A stretch of DNA of 15,666 nt from Syntrophomonas sp. (GTDB taxonomy: Bacteria; Bacillota; Syntrophomonadia; Syntrophomonadales; Syntrophomonadaceae), in contig PWPP01000018.1 of assembly GCA_003558625.1 (NCBI GenBank), forward strand, positions 1-15,666. Reading direction: 5' to 3'. Below the pieces are notes generated by a model. The model saw only the letters and a program-made list of their open reading frames with translations, was not told the origin of the DNA and did not search any database. The stretch's first letter is position 1, and each line of letters starts with the position of its first letter. Below, in pieces: positions 7,411 to 14,372 of the stretch. Made by a program: the position numbers and the translations under genes.

Positions 7411-8007
7411 TTAGGATTCCATATCAGGTGCCAACAGCTCCTGGATCTCCGCCAGAACCTGGTCAACGCCTTCTCCGCTTTGAGCAGAAAAGAGAATGAT
7501 AAGATGATGAGGCAGGTTTAATGTTTGGCTTATCTCTTTCAGGTGCCTGGGTTTAGCCCCGCGGGAGATTTTATCTGCCTTGGTGGCTACATTCAAAAAG
7601 GGAATTTGAAAGTGTTCCAGCCACTGCTTCATTTTGAGATCATCGGTACTGGGTTTATGCCGGATATCATAAAGATGCAGAACCCCTTTGAGGATTTCGC
7701 GCTCCCGCAAATACGTTTCTATCATTTTTCCCCACCTGGCTTTTTCCGCCTTGGAAACCCGGGCATAACCGTATCCGGGCAAATCCACCAAATACCAGGA
7801 TTGATTGATAAAATAATAGTTAATGGTACGGGTTTTTCCGGGGGTGGAACTTTTTTTGGCTAGTTTTTTGCGGTTTAATACTTTATTGATCAGGGATGAT
7901 TTGCCTACATTAGACCGTCCCACAATGGCAATCTCGGGAAAATTTTCCGGGGGCAGATCCTTCATATGGACAAACGAGCCCACATATTCTGCACTCTTTA
8001 TTTTCAT
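7411..8007 (-). CDS. ysxC: Ribosome biogenesis GTP-binding protein YsxC/EngB (198 aa)
   Basis: This EngB-family TRAFAC GTPase acts late in assembly of the 50S ribosomal subunit and is essential in several bacteria. The G1 loop is GRSNVGKS (30-37). The G2 region is STPGKTRTINYY, G3 is DLPGYG, G4 is TKAD and G5 is SAQSGEG. The 198-residue length is normal. ATG 8007 has AGGTGAT at a suitable distance. It lies downstream of lon, as in Bacillus subtilis, but a strong terminator (8052-8080) intervenes. I see no clear promoter in the 44 bases after that terminator, so expression may rely on read-through or a promoter I missed. No convincing terminator follows it, so transcription may run into the exporter operon. 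Confidence 0.96.
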   Translation of the reverse strand: MKIKSAEYVGSFVHMKDLPPENFPEIAIVGRSNVGKSSLINKVLNRKKLAKKSSTPGKTRTINYYFINQSWYLVDLPGYGYARVSKAEKARWGKMIETYLREREILKGVLHLYDIRHKPSTDDLKMKQWLEHFQIPFLNVATKADKISRGAKPRHLKEISQTLNLPHHLIILFSAQSGEGVDQVLAEIQELLAPDMES

Positions 8008-8051
8008 AATACTATCACCTGTTTTTCCTCAATAATTCAGCATTTGGGCAT

Positions 8052-8080
8052 AAAAAGAGCAGGATGATCCTGCTCTTTTT
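8052..8080 (-). terminator. Rho-independent terminator after lon (symmetric)
   Basis: A perfect 14-base inverted repeat (AAAAAGAGCAGGAT and its complement) flanks a single central base. This gives a GC-rich stem with a small loop and five T residues on either strand. It begins 16 bases past the lon stop. The symmetry would allow termination in both directions. Confidence 0.9.
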
Positions 8081-8096
8081 ATGTCTTTTGGGATAA

Positions 8097-10430
8097 TTAG
8101 GCATCCTGCAACAGGGTAGCTGCAATGACCTCATCCATATGTTCAACCATAATAAAATTCATTTTCTTTTTTACATTCTCCGGAACTTCTTCTAAATCTT
8201 TTTTATTTTCCCGGGGCATAATCACCTTATTAATCCCGGCCCGGTGCGCTGCCAGTATTTTCTCCTTTACCCCACCGATAGCCAGAACCCGGCCCCGCAG
8301 GGTAATTTCCCCGGTCATAGCAATGTCATTGCGGACCGGAATTCCGGACATGGCCGAAGCCAGCGAAGTAGCAATGGTGATCCCGGCCGAAGGCCCGTCT
8401 TTGGGGATTGCCCCTTCGGGAACGTGTACATGGACATCATATTTTTCGGTAATGTCTTTATCGATCTTCAGTTCCTCGGCTCTGGATATTACATAGGTTA
8501 AACCGGTCTGGGCAGACTCTTTCATGACATCACCCAATTTTCCGGTCAAGGTTAAATTGCCTTTGCCCTTGGTCAAAGCCACCTCTACCGCCAGGATATC
8601 TCCCCCGGTTTCCGTCCAGGCCAACCCGGTAGCCACTCCGATTTGGCTTTCTTTTTCTGCCGCCCCGTAACGGTATTTTTCCAGACCCAAAAACTTATTT
8701 ATTGTATTCACCGTGACATGAATGGATGTATCCTTGTTCATCACCACTTCCCGGGCTACCTTGCGGCAAATGGCTCCGATTATTCTTTCCATCTCCCGCA
8801 CCCCCGCTTCGCGGGTATATTCCCGGATGATTTTTCTGATGGCCCCCTCGGTAAAACCGATATTACTGGATTTTAGCCCATTTTCTTTAATCTGCTTGGG
8901 GATGATATATCCCAGAGCAATCTGCAGTTTATCTTCCTCGGTATACCCGGATATCTCAATGACTTCCATCCGGTCCAACAGGGGGCGGGGAATATTATAG
9001 ACCGAGTTGGCCGTGGTGATGAAAAGCACTTTAGACAGATCGAAAGCCGCCTCCAGGTAATGGTCACTAAAGGTATTGTTTTGCTCCGGATCCAATACTT
9101 CTAACAGGGCTGCCGAAGGATCACCTCGAAAATACACCGTCATTTTGTCTACTTCATCCAGCAAAAACACCGGATTTCTGGATTTGGCCTGTTTTATACC
9201 CTGGATTATCCTCCCAGGCATAGCGCCTACATAGGTTCTGCGATGCCCCCTGATTTCTGCTTCATCCCTTACCCCGCCCAGGGATAAACGGACAAACTTA
9301 CGCCCCAGAGAGCGCGCTACGGATTTCCCCAGCGAGGTTTTCCCTACCCCCGGGGGACCGACCAGGCAAAGGATCGGGCCTTTGATTTTTTTAGCCAGCT
9401 TGCGAATAGCCAGATATTCCAGAATTCTTTCCTTGGGCTTGTCCAACCCGTAATGGTCTTCATTCAGTATGGTTTCTGCCAGGGTTAAATTGAGGCGGTC
9501 CTTGGTTTCCGTTGACCAGGGCAAGGATAAAATCCAGTCCAGGTAGTTTCTCACCACTACTGCCTCCGCCGCCATGGGGGGCATTTTCTCTAGCCGCTCA
9601 ACTTCTTTTAATGCTCTTTCCCGGGCATCCTGGGGCAGATCGGCTTTATTTATTTTCTCACGAAATTCTTCTGCTTCACCGACGCGATCATCTTTCTCAC
9701 CCAGTTCCTGCTGTATTGCTTTCATTTGTTCCCGCAGGTAATACTCTTTCTGGGTCTTTTCCATTTGTTTACGGACTCTCGCGTTGATTTTTCTTTCCAG
9801 ATCCAAAACTTCCATCTCTTTGGCCAACAATTCGCATAAATAATTTAAGCGGTCTTTAACCTCCATGGCCTCTAAAACCTGCTGCTTTTCATTAATCCTC
9901 AAAGTAAGATGAGAAGCAATCACATCGGCCAGTCTTCCCGGCTCTTCAATTCCCGCCACGGAAACCACCGTTTCGGGTGGAATTTTTTTGCCGGCCCGAA
10001 CATACTGTTCAAATTGGTATAACAGTGTTCTCATCAGGGCTTCAATTTCCGAACCCTTTTCCGGGGGATCTAGTTTGAACTCTTCAATTTCCACACTGAT
10101 AAAAGGTTCATGGGTCAAAAATCTATTAATTCTGGCCCGGTAAAGCCCTTCGACCAACACCCGCATCGTACCGCCTGGCATTTTTAAGATCTGCTTTATT
10201 TCCGCCACAATGCCGATATTATATATATCCTTATCATCAGGCTCATCCGTCTGGGCCTCTTTTTGGGTCCCCAGAAATATTTCCTTTGATTCGAGCATAG
10301 CCTGTTCAATCGCATCAATAGATTTTTTGCGCCCCACATCCAGATGGATTACCGTATAAGGGAAAACCAGCAGGCCCCGCAAGGGCAGCATGGGGATCTT
10401 GCGCAATGTAATTTTATTTATCTGTTGCAA
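8097..10430 (-). CDS. lon: ATP-dependent protease Lon (777 aa), TTG start
   Basis: Lon is a soluble hexameric AAA+ serine protease that degrades misfolded and regulatory proteins. The N-terminal substrate-binding domain covers about 13-205, followed by a coiled-coil region to about 300. Walker A is GPPGVGKTS (around 355), Walker B is PVFLLDEVDK (around 420), and the proteolytic domain is C-terminal. The catalytic dyad is S681 (in KDGPSAG) and K724 (in GGVKEK). The length is normal for LonA. The start is TTG at 10430: AGGAGGTG (10438-10445) sits nine bases upstream, while the first ATG (residue 14) is internal to the conserved MLPLRG region and has no such site. The gene has its own candidate promoter and is bounded by terminators on both sides. 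A lonB gene, often present between clpX and lonA in Firmicutes, is absent. Confidence 0.97.
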   Translation of the reverse strand: MQQINKITLRKIPMLPLRGLLVFPYTVIHLDVGRKKSIDAIEQAMLESKEIFLGTQKEAQTDEPDDKDIYNIGIVAEIKQILKMPGGTMRVLVEGLYRARINRFLTHEPFISVEIEEFKLDPPEKGSEIEALMRTLLYQFEQYVRAGKKIPPETVVSVAGIEEPGRLADVIASHLTLRINEKQQVLEAMEVKDRLNYLCELLAKEMEVLDLERKINARVRKQMEKTQKEYYLREQMKAIQQELGEKDDRVGEAEEFREKINKADLPQDARERALKEVERLEKMPPMAAEAVVVRNYLDWILSLPWSTETKDRLNLTLAETILNEDHYGLDKPKERILEYLAIRKLAKKIKGPILCLVGPPGVGKTSLGKSVARSLGRKFVRLSLGGVRDEAEIRGHRRTYVGAMPGRIIQGIKQAKSRNPVFLLDEVDKMTVYFRGDPSAALLEVLDPEQNNTFSDHYLEAAFDLSKVLFITTANSVYNIPRPLLDRMEVIEISGYTEEDKLQIALGYIIPKQIKENGLKSSNIGFTEGAIRKIIREYTREAGVREMERIIGAICRKVAREVVMNKDTSIHVTVNTINKFLGLEKYRYGAAEKESQIGVATGLAWTETGGDILAVEVALTKGKGNLTLTGKLGDVMKESAQTGLTYVISRAEELKIDKDITEKYDVHVHVPEGAIPKDGPSAGITIATSLASAMSGIPVRNDIAMTGEITLRGRVLAIGGVKEKILAAHRAGINKVIMPRENKKDLEEVPENVKKKMNFIMVEHMDEVIAATLLQDA

Positions 10431-10456
10431 AAAAAAACACCTCCTTAAGCATATTT

Positions 10457-10485
10457 ATTCTACTATATGTATGGCCCGGGTGCAA
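10457..10485 (-). promoter_or_regulatory. Candidate lon promoter
   Basis: TTGCAC (10480-10485) is followed after 17 bases by TAGAAT (10457-10462, 5 of 6). The transcript would start near 10450, giving a leader of about 20 bases that still contains the full ribosome binding site. I see neither CtsR nor CIRCE (HrcA) boxes here. Confidence 0.5.
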
Positions 10486-10627
10486 GAATACCAGCAGGGG
10501 TTGTTTGAAGCCCGGGGAACAGCTCTGCTTAGCCGCGATCCCCCCTGCCATGAATTCAGGGCATACAGCCCTTGAAAACAGAAACATAACTATCATAACA
10601 ACTATGCCCCGTAGATTAATATAGCAA
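10486..10627. other. GC-rich dyad-bearing spacer between clpX terminator and lon promoter
   Basis: No credible gene is seen here. The stretch contains GCAGGGG (10494-10500) facing CCCCTGC (10542-10548), a possible long-range pairing. It also contains a short hairpin, AGGGC-ATACA-GCCCT (10558-10572). The part nearest clpX is AT-rich with repeated ATAGTT/TATG words. Small open frames crossing it lack ribosome binding sites and recognisable content. Confidence 0.4.
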
Positions 10628-10653
10628 AAAAAGGTAACCGCAGTTACCTTTTT
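10628..10653 (-). terminator. Rho-independent terminator after clpX
   Basis: AAAAAGGTAAC and its exact complement form an 11-base stem around a CGCA loop, ending in a run of seven T residues on the minus strand. It lies 26 bases past the clpX stop and closes the tig-clpP-clpX unit. Confidence 0.88.
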
Positions 10654-10679
10654 CCTGTGATCCGTTTATCCTGGTAAAC

Positions 10680-11930
10680 CTAGTTAACTTTCCGCTTGGC
10701 ATCAACGGTAACCAAAAACGGCTGCTCTTTCTTTTCTACCACTTCCTTGGTGATTACCACTTTAGTAACATCAAGCCTGGAAGGCACCTCGTACATAACC
10801 TCCAGCATAATATCCTCTATAATGGCGCGCAGACCCCGGGCTCCGGTATTTCGGCGTAAGGCTTCCTCGGCAATACCCGCCAGGGAATCGTCCATAAATT
10901 CCAGGTCTACTCCGTCCAGCTCAAACAGCTTTTTATACTGTTTAATCAAGGCATTCTTGGGTTCGGTCAGGATACGGATCAATGTTTCCTCATCCAGGCT
11001 ATCCAACGTCACCACGATCGGCACCCGTCCTACAAACTCGGGGATCAGGCCATAGCGCAGCAAATCCTGGGGCAGGATCATATCCAGAATTTCCCCGATT
11101 TTTTTCTCTTCCTTACTCTTGACATCAGCTCCAAAGCCCATGACTTTTTGTCCCACCCGGTTTTGAATAATCTTGTCTATGCCTTCGAAGGCACCCCCAC
11201 AAATAAACAATATATTGCTGGTGTCTACCTGGATGAATTCCTGGTGGGGATGTTTTCTTCCGCCCTGGGGAGGTACACTGGCCACAGTACCCTCTAAAAT
11301 TTTCAGCAGGGCCTGCTGCACTCCTTCACCCGAAACATCCCGGGTGATACTGGGATTATCTGTTTTACGGGCTATTTTATCGATTTCATCAATATAAACA
11401 ATGCCTTTTTCTGCTTTCTCAACATCATAATCCGCAGCCTGGATCAGTTTCAATAAAATATTCTCCACATCTTCGCCCACATAGCCGGCTTCAGTTAGAG
11501 AAGTGGCATCCGCGATGGCAAAGGGTACATTTAAAATCCGGGCCAGGGCTTGGGCTAACAGGGTTTTCCCGCTGCCTGTGGGTCCTAGCATCATGATATT
11601 GCTTTTTTGAAGTTCAACATCATCCATTTTGGTTCCCATGTTAATACGCTTATAATGGTTATAGACTGCCACGGCCAGTGATTTCTTCGCTTTGTCCTGA
11701 CCGATTACATATTCATCCAGTATCCCCCGAATTTCCTGGGGCTTGGGTACTTCCCCCAATTCAAAATTCAGATCATCTACCAGTTCCTCTTCAATAATCT
11801 CATTACAGAGCTCAATGCATTCATCACAAATATAAACTCCGGGTCCAGCTACCAGTTTTTTTACCTGATCCTGGGTCTTCCCGCAAAATGAGCATTTCAG
11901 TTGACCTTTGTTTTCTCCGTATTTGTTCAT
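10680..11930 (-). CDS. clpX: ATP-dependent Clp protease ATP-binding subunit ClpX (416 aa)
   Basis: ClpX is an AAA+ unfoldase that feeds proteins to ClpP. The N-terminal C4 zinc-binding domain uses C13, C16, C35 and C38. Walker A is GPTGSGKT (116-123), Walker B is GIVYIDEIDKIA, and the pore loop is GYVG. Sensor and arginine-finger regions (RRNTGARGLR) are intact. The ClpP-docking loop reads VMGFG, where IGF is more usual; methionine is a conservative change. I place the start at ATG 11930, with GAGAGGTG just upstream. The in-frame GTG at 11939 is itself part of that ribosome binding site. The gene follows clpP by 27 bases and is followed by a strong terminator. Length and motifs are typical. 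Confidence 0.97.
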   Translation of the reverse strand: MNKYGENKGQLKCSFCGKTQDQVKKLVAGPGVYICDECIELCNEIIEEELVDDLNFELGEVPKPQEIRGILDEYVIGQDKAKKSLAVAVYNHYKRINMGTKMDDVELQKSNIMMLGPTGSGKTLLAQALARILNVPFAIADATSLTEAGYVGEDVENILLKLIQAADYDVEKAEKGIVYIDEIDKIARKTDNPSITRDVSGEGVQQALLKILEGTVASVPPQGGRKHPHQEFIQVDTSNILFICGGAFEGIDKIIQNRVGQKVMGFGADVKSKEEKKIGEILDMILPQDLLRYGLIPEFVGRVPIVVTLDSLDEETLIRILTEPKNALIKQYKKLFELDGVDLEFMDDSLAGIAEEALRRNTGARGLRAIIEDIMLEVMYEVPSRLDVTKVVITKEVVEKKEQPFLVTVDAKRKVN

Positions 11931-11957
11931 AATTTTCACCTCTCATGTCCGAAAAGG

Positions 11958-12557
11958 CTATTTAACACTCCTCTTTGCTTCGGTCAGTATATCATCTATG
12001 ATACCATATTCCTTCGCCTCATCGGCAGACATAAAGTAATCTCTTTCCGTATCTTTCTGAATTTTTTCCAGGGTTTGCCCGGTTCTTTGGGCCATTATCG
12101 TATTCAAGTGTTCCCGCATTCTTAAAATCCTGCGGGCCTGAATTTCAATATCCGTGGCCTGACCATGCGTCCCGCCGGAAGGCTGGTGGATTAACACTTC
12201 AGCATTCGGCAGGGCATATCTTTTGCCAATGGTCCCAGCACACAGGAGAAAAGCTCCCATGCTGGCCGCCAGGCCAACACAAATGGTGCTAACATTGCAC
12301 TTGATGTATTGCATCGTATCATAAATAGCCATACCGGCCGTGATAGAACCTCCGGGGCTGTTTATATAAATAGAAATATCCTTGTCGGGATCATCGGCCT
12401 CTAAAAACAGCAGCTGGGCAATGACCAAATTCGCTACTGCATCATCAATAGCACTACCCAAAAATATAATCCGGTCCTTTAAAAGCCGGGAGTATATATC
12501 ATAGGATCTTTCTCCGCGATTGGTTTGTTCCACAACGATAGGTACCAGGTAAGACAT
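11958..12557 (-). CDS. clpP: ATP-dependent Clp protease proteolytic subunit ClpP (199 aa)
   Basis: ClpP is a serine peptidase forming the tetradecameric chamber used with ClpX. The catalytic triad is S99 (GLAASMG), H124 (VLIHQPSGG) and D173 (ERDYFMS). The oxyanion and strand regions (SPGGSITAGMAIYD) are intact. The start is ATG 12557, preceded by AGGGGTG. An in-frame GTG at 12566 overlaps the ribosome binding site and is rejected. There is no long propeptide. It lies 20 bases after the trigger factor stop and 27 bases before clpX, so the three are almost certainly one operon. Confidence 0.97.
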   Translation of the reverse strand: MSYLVPIVVEQTNRGERSYDIYSRLLKDRIIFLGSAIDDAVANLVIAQLLFLEADDPDKDISIYINSPGGSITAGMAIYDTMQYIKCNVSTICVGLAASMGAFLLCAGTIGKRYALPNAEVLIHQPSGGTHGQATDIEIQARRILRMREHLNTIMAQRTGQTLEKIQKDTERDYFMSADEAKEYGIIDDILTEAKRSVK

Positions 12558-12577
12558 AAATTTCACCCCTCTTAAAA

Positions 12578-13948
12578 CTATTCTTTTTTGTCCTCGTCAG
12601 CTGCTTCCGTCTCCGCTTCGATTTCAGTTTCTGCTGTCTCCTCCTTTGCCGCTGGTGCATCGGATTCGGTAATAATGGCGTGCTCTACCAGATAGGCCAT
12701 GGCTTTTTCATTGGTAATGCTGTTACGCAGATCCTCCATAATACCTTCCAGCTGCTGCCGGGCCTGTTTTACCTCCATGTTGGCATTTTTCGCCAATTCG
12801 GCAACTTTTTGATCTATTTCCTCTTCCAGGGCTTCAAAGCCTTTCTTTTCTGCAATGCTGCTTAACAAAAAGTTGATTTTCAGATTGCGCAAGGCTTCAG
12901 CCCATAAGTCGTTTATTAGTTTTTCCTCATTGGAACCGGTCAACTGGTAGAATTGTTCTAGGTTAAGACCCTGCATGGTAATGCGTTGTTCAAACTGGTT
13001 CTTCATCACTTCCACCTGCTTAGCCACTACTGCCGGGGCTACTTCAATCTCTGCCTGCCCCAAAAGTTTTTCCAGCACCGCATTGTTAATGAATTCTTTC
13101 TTCTTGTTCTCGGCCGCTTCTTCGATACTTTTTCTGATATCGGCGGTAAACTCGGCTATCGTATCAAACTCACTGACTTCCTGCACAAATTCGTCATCTA
13201 ACACTCTTTCTCTTTTGCCCTCGATTTTTTTGATTTCCACTTTGAAGACCACAGGCTGACCCGCTAAATCGGGTGCCTGGTATTCCTCGGGAAACGTTAT
13301 ATTGATGGCAGCATGGTCACCGGTTTTCATACCTACCAGCTGCTCCTCAAACCCGGGCACAAAAGAGTTGGATCCTAATTCCAGGGGATAGTCTTCACCT
13401 TTTCCCCCTTCAAACGGAACATCATCTTTAAAGCCCTCAAAATTAATCGTTACGGTATCGCCCAAAACAGCCGGTTCCTCGGTTTTTTCGAAAATTTCGG
13501 CATACCGGTCCTGAATTCCCTTAATCCTGTTCTCTACATCTTCATCTTTTACTTCAACAACCGGTATGTTTACAGCCAATCCTTCTATTTCCCCGGTTTT
13601 AACTTCTGGTTTAACTGCTACCTTGGCGTTAAACTTCAAAGGTTTACCGGCCTCTATATCAACTATTTCAAATTCTGGTTGGGCGATAGCCTCTATATCC
13701 AATTCTTTTACCGCCTGTTCAAAAGCCTGGGGAACAACAAATTCCAAAGCATCTTCATAAAGGATCTCTTTTCCAAAATGAGCCTCTATCAGTTGACGTG
13801 GAGCCCTCCCTTGTCTGAAACCCGGAACATTAAGCTGTTTAACCACCTTGCGATAGGCTTTGTCAAGTCCTTCCTCCAAGAGTTGGGCATCTACTTCAAT
13901 TTCCAGGTGAGCTTCGCTGTTTTCAATTTTTTCCAACCTGGCGCTCAT
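12578..13948 (-). CDS. tig: Trigger factor, ribosome-associated chaperone and peptidyl-prolyl isomerase (456 aa)
   Basis: Trigger factor binds ribosomal protein L23 at the exit tunnel and shelters nascent chains. The ribosome-binding signature GFRQGRAP is at 43-50. The FKBP-type isomerase domain (about 160-245) includes GDTVTINFEGF and FVPGFEEQLVGMKTG. The helical chaperone domain follows to about 430. The last 28 residues are a strongly acidic, Glu/Ala-rich tail. ATG 13948 is preceded by GGAGG and the stop is TAG. It is the first gene of tig-clpP-clpX. Upstream is an unusually long leader with hairpins and a candidate promoter at 14159-14187. Confidence 0.97.
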   Translation of the reverse strand: MSARLEKIENSEAHLEIEVDAQLLEEGLDKAYRKVVKQLNVPGFRQGRAPRQLIEAHFGKEILYEDALEFVVPQAFEQAVKELDIEAIAQPEFEIVDIEAGKPLKFNAKVAVKPEVKTGEIEGLAVNIPVVEVKDEDVENRIKGIQDRYAEIFEKTEEPAVLGDTVTINFEGFKDDVPFEGGKGEDYPLELGSNSFVPGFEEQLVGMKTGDHAAINITFPEEYQAPDLAGQPVVFKVEIKKIEGKRERVLDDEFVQEVSEFDTIAEFTADIRKSIEEAAENKKKEFINNAVLEKLLGQAEIEVAPAVVAKQVEVMKNQFEQRITMQGLNLEQFYQLTGSNEEKLINDLWAEALRNLKINFLLSSIAEKKGFEALEEEIDQKVAELAKNANMEVKQARQQLEGIMEDLRNSITNEKAMAYLVEHAIITESDAPAAKEETAETEIEAETEAADEDKKE

Positions 13949-14039
13949 TAAATATCCTCCTTCTGTGTTTTTTATTTATAATAATGATGTGCAAAATAAT
14001 CCTTACTAGAATTTACCCTAATTATGATAAAAACACAAC

Positions 14040-14059
14040 ACCCCGGCAGGTGCCGAGGT
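14040..14059 (-). terminator. Terminator- or attenuator-like hairpin in the tig leader
   Basis: On the minus strand ACCTCGGCA pairs with TGCCGGGGT (nine pairs with one G-U). It is followed by an interrupted T-rich tail (GTTGTGTTTTT). On the plus strand the stem has one C-A mismatch but is followed by seven uninterrupted T residues. It could end transcription of the upstream gene, act as a leaky attenuator before tig, or work in both directions. Confidence 0.5.
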
Positions 14060-14107
14060 ATTTTTTTGCCGGAGCATAAGACGAAATCCCATCCTGCGTA
14101 TCTCGCC

Positions 14108-14137
14108 CGGGCCTGGAGAAGATCTCTCACTGGCCCG
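14108..14137 (-). other. Composite hairpin in the putative tig leader
   Basis: CGGGCC (14108-14113) pairs exactly with GGCCCG (14132-14137), and inside it GAGA (14116-14119) pairs with TCTC (14125-14128). The result would be a two-stage stem with small internal loops. It lies between the candidate promoter and the terminator-like hairpin. I recognise no known riboswitch class in it. Confidence 0.4.
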
Positions 14138-14158
14138 CTTCTATAGCCTATGAAAGAA

Positions 14159-14187
14159 AGAATAAAATGCCGGGGCCAAAAAGTCAA
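14159..14187 (-). promoter_or_regulatory. Candidate tig-clpP-clpX promoter
   Basis: TTGACT (14182-14187, 5 of 6) is followed after 17 bases by TATTCT (14159-14164, 4 of 6). The start would be near 14152, giving tig a leader of about 200 bases. No better pair is visible closer to tig. The AT-rich stretch just before tig offers -10-like words but no -35. Confidence 0.4.
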
Positions 14188-14207
14188 GAAAAAAAGCTGG
14201 AAATATT

Positions 14208-14249
14208 CACAACAAAACCATACCCAAACATTTGGTGGCGGTTTTTGTG
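14208..14249. repeat. Imperfect inverted repeat with nested hairpin
   Basis: CACAACAAAACC (14208-14219) faces GGTTTTTGTG (14240-14249), complementary apart from small bulges. A nested CCAAA-CA-TTTGG (14224-14235) sits inside. It may help end transcription of the 14373-15666 gene, although no clean T run follows on the minus strand. Confidence 0.35.
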
Positions 14250-14271
14250 TTTTATGGCGGAAGATTTCCGG

Positions 14272-14306
14272 TTAATATACAGGCTCCCCATTAATATATT
14301 GGCTCC
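14272..14306. repeat. Tandem direct repeat, 16 bases at 19-base period
   Basis: TTAATATACAGGCTCC (14272-14287) is repeated as TTAATATATTGGCTCC (14291-14306), with 14 of 16 bases identical. The second copy also forms a near-palindrome with the following CCGGTATATT. The spacing of about two helical turns fits paired binding of a regulator on one face of the DNA. Confidence 0.5.
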
Positions 14307-14337
14307 GGTATATTCTGCATTAAACGGGTTCCAAGCT

Positions 14338-14360
14338 TGAGCATAAATAATCCCTGCTCA
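14338..14360. repeat. Small hairpin just past the right-edge gene
   Basis: TGAGCA (14338-14343) and TGCTCA (14355-14360) are perfect complements with an 11-base loop, 12 bases after the stop at 14373. There is no T tract, so it is at best a weak terminator or an mRNA 3' end stabiliser. Confidence 0.35.
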
Positions 14361-14372
14361 TATTCAACATTT

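Larger units (their letters stand above)
13949..14372. other. 424-base intergenic region upstream of tig
   Basis: I see no convincing gene here; a 71-codon minus-strand frame (13972-14187) overlaps the hairpins and promoter and looks spurious. Moving along the minus strand from the edge gene, the region holds a small hairpin (14338-14360), a 19-base-period direct repeat (14272-14306), an imperfect inverted repeat (14208-14249), a candidate promoter (14159-14187), a composite hairpin (14108-14137), a terminator-like hairpin (14040-14059) and the tig ribosome binding site. Confidence 0.6.

Noticed and set aside
8125..9787. Plus-strand frames of up to 123 codons opposite lon
   Set aside because: The lon frame is intact with all catalytic motifs; these antisense frames have no ribosome binding sites or known domains.
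10414..10596. 60-codon minus-strand frame between clpX and lon
   Set aside because: It overlaps the lon promoter, ribosome binding site and start, has no ribosome binding site of its own and no recognisable content.
10585..10606. AT-rich CATA/TATG dyad near the clpX terminator
   Set aside because: Only the outer four bases pair well; the inside does not, so it is likely chance in AT-rich DNA.
10431..10679. CtsR or CIRCE heat-shock boxes at the lon promoter (also sought before tig and clpP)
   Set aside because: No GGTCAAA-type tandem heptads and no TTAGCACTC-N9-GAGTGCTAA are present.
13972..14187. 71-codon minus-strand frame upstream of tig
   Set aside because: It overlaps the hairpins and candidate promoter, lacks a ribosome binding site and resembles no protein I know.
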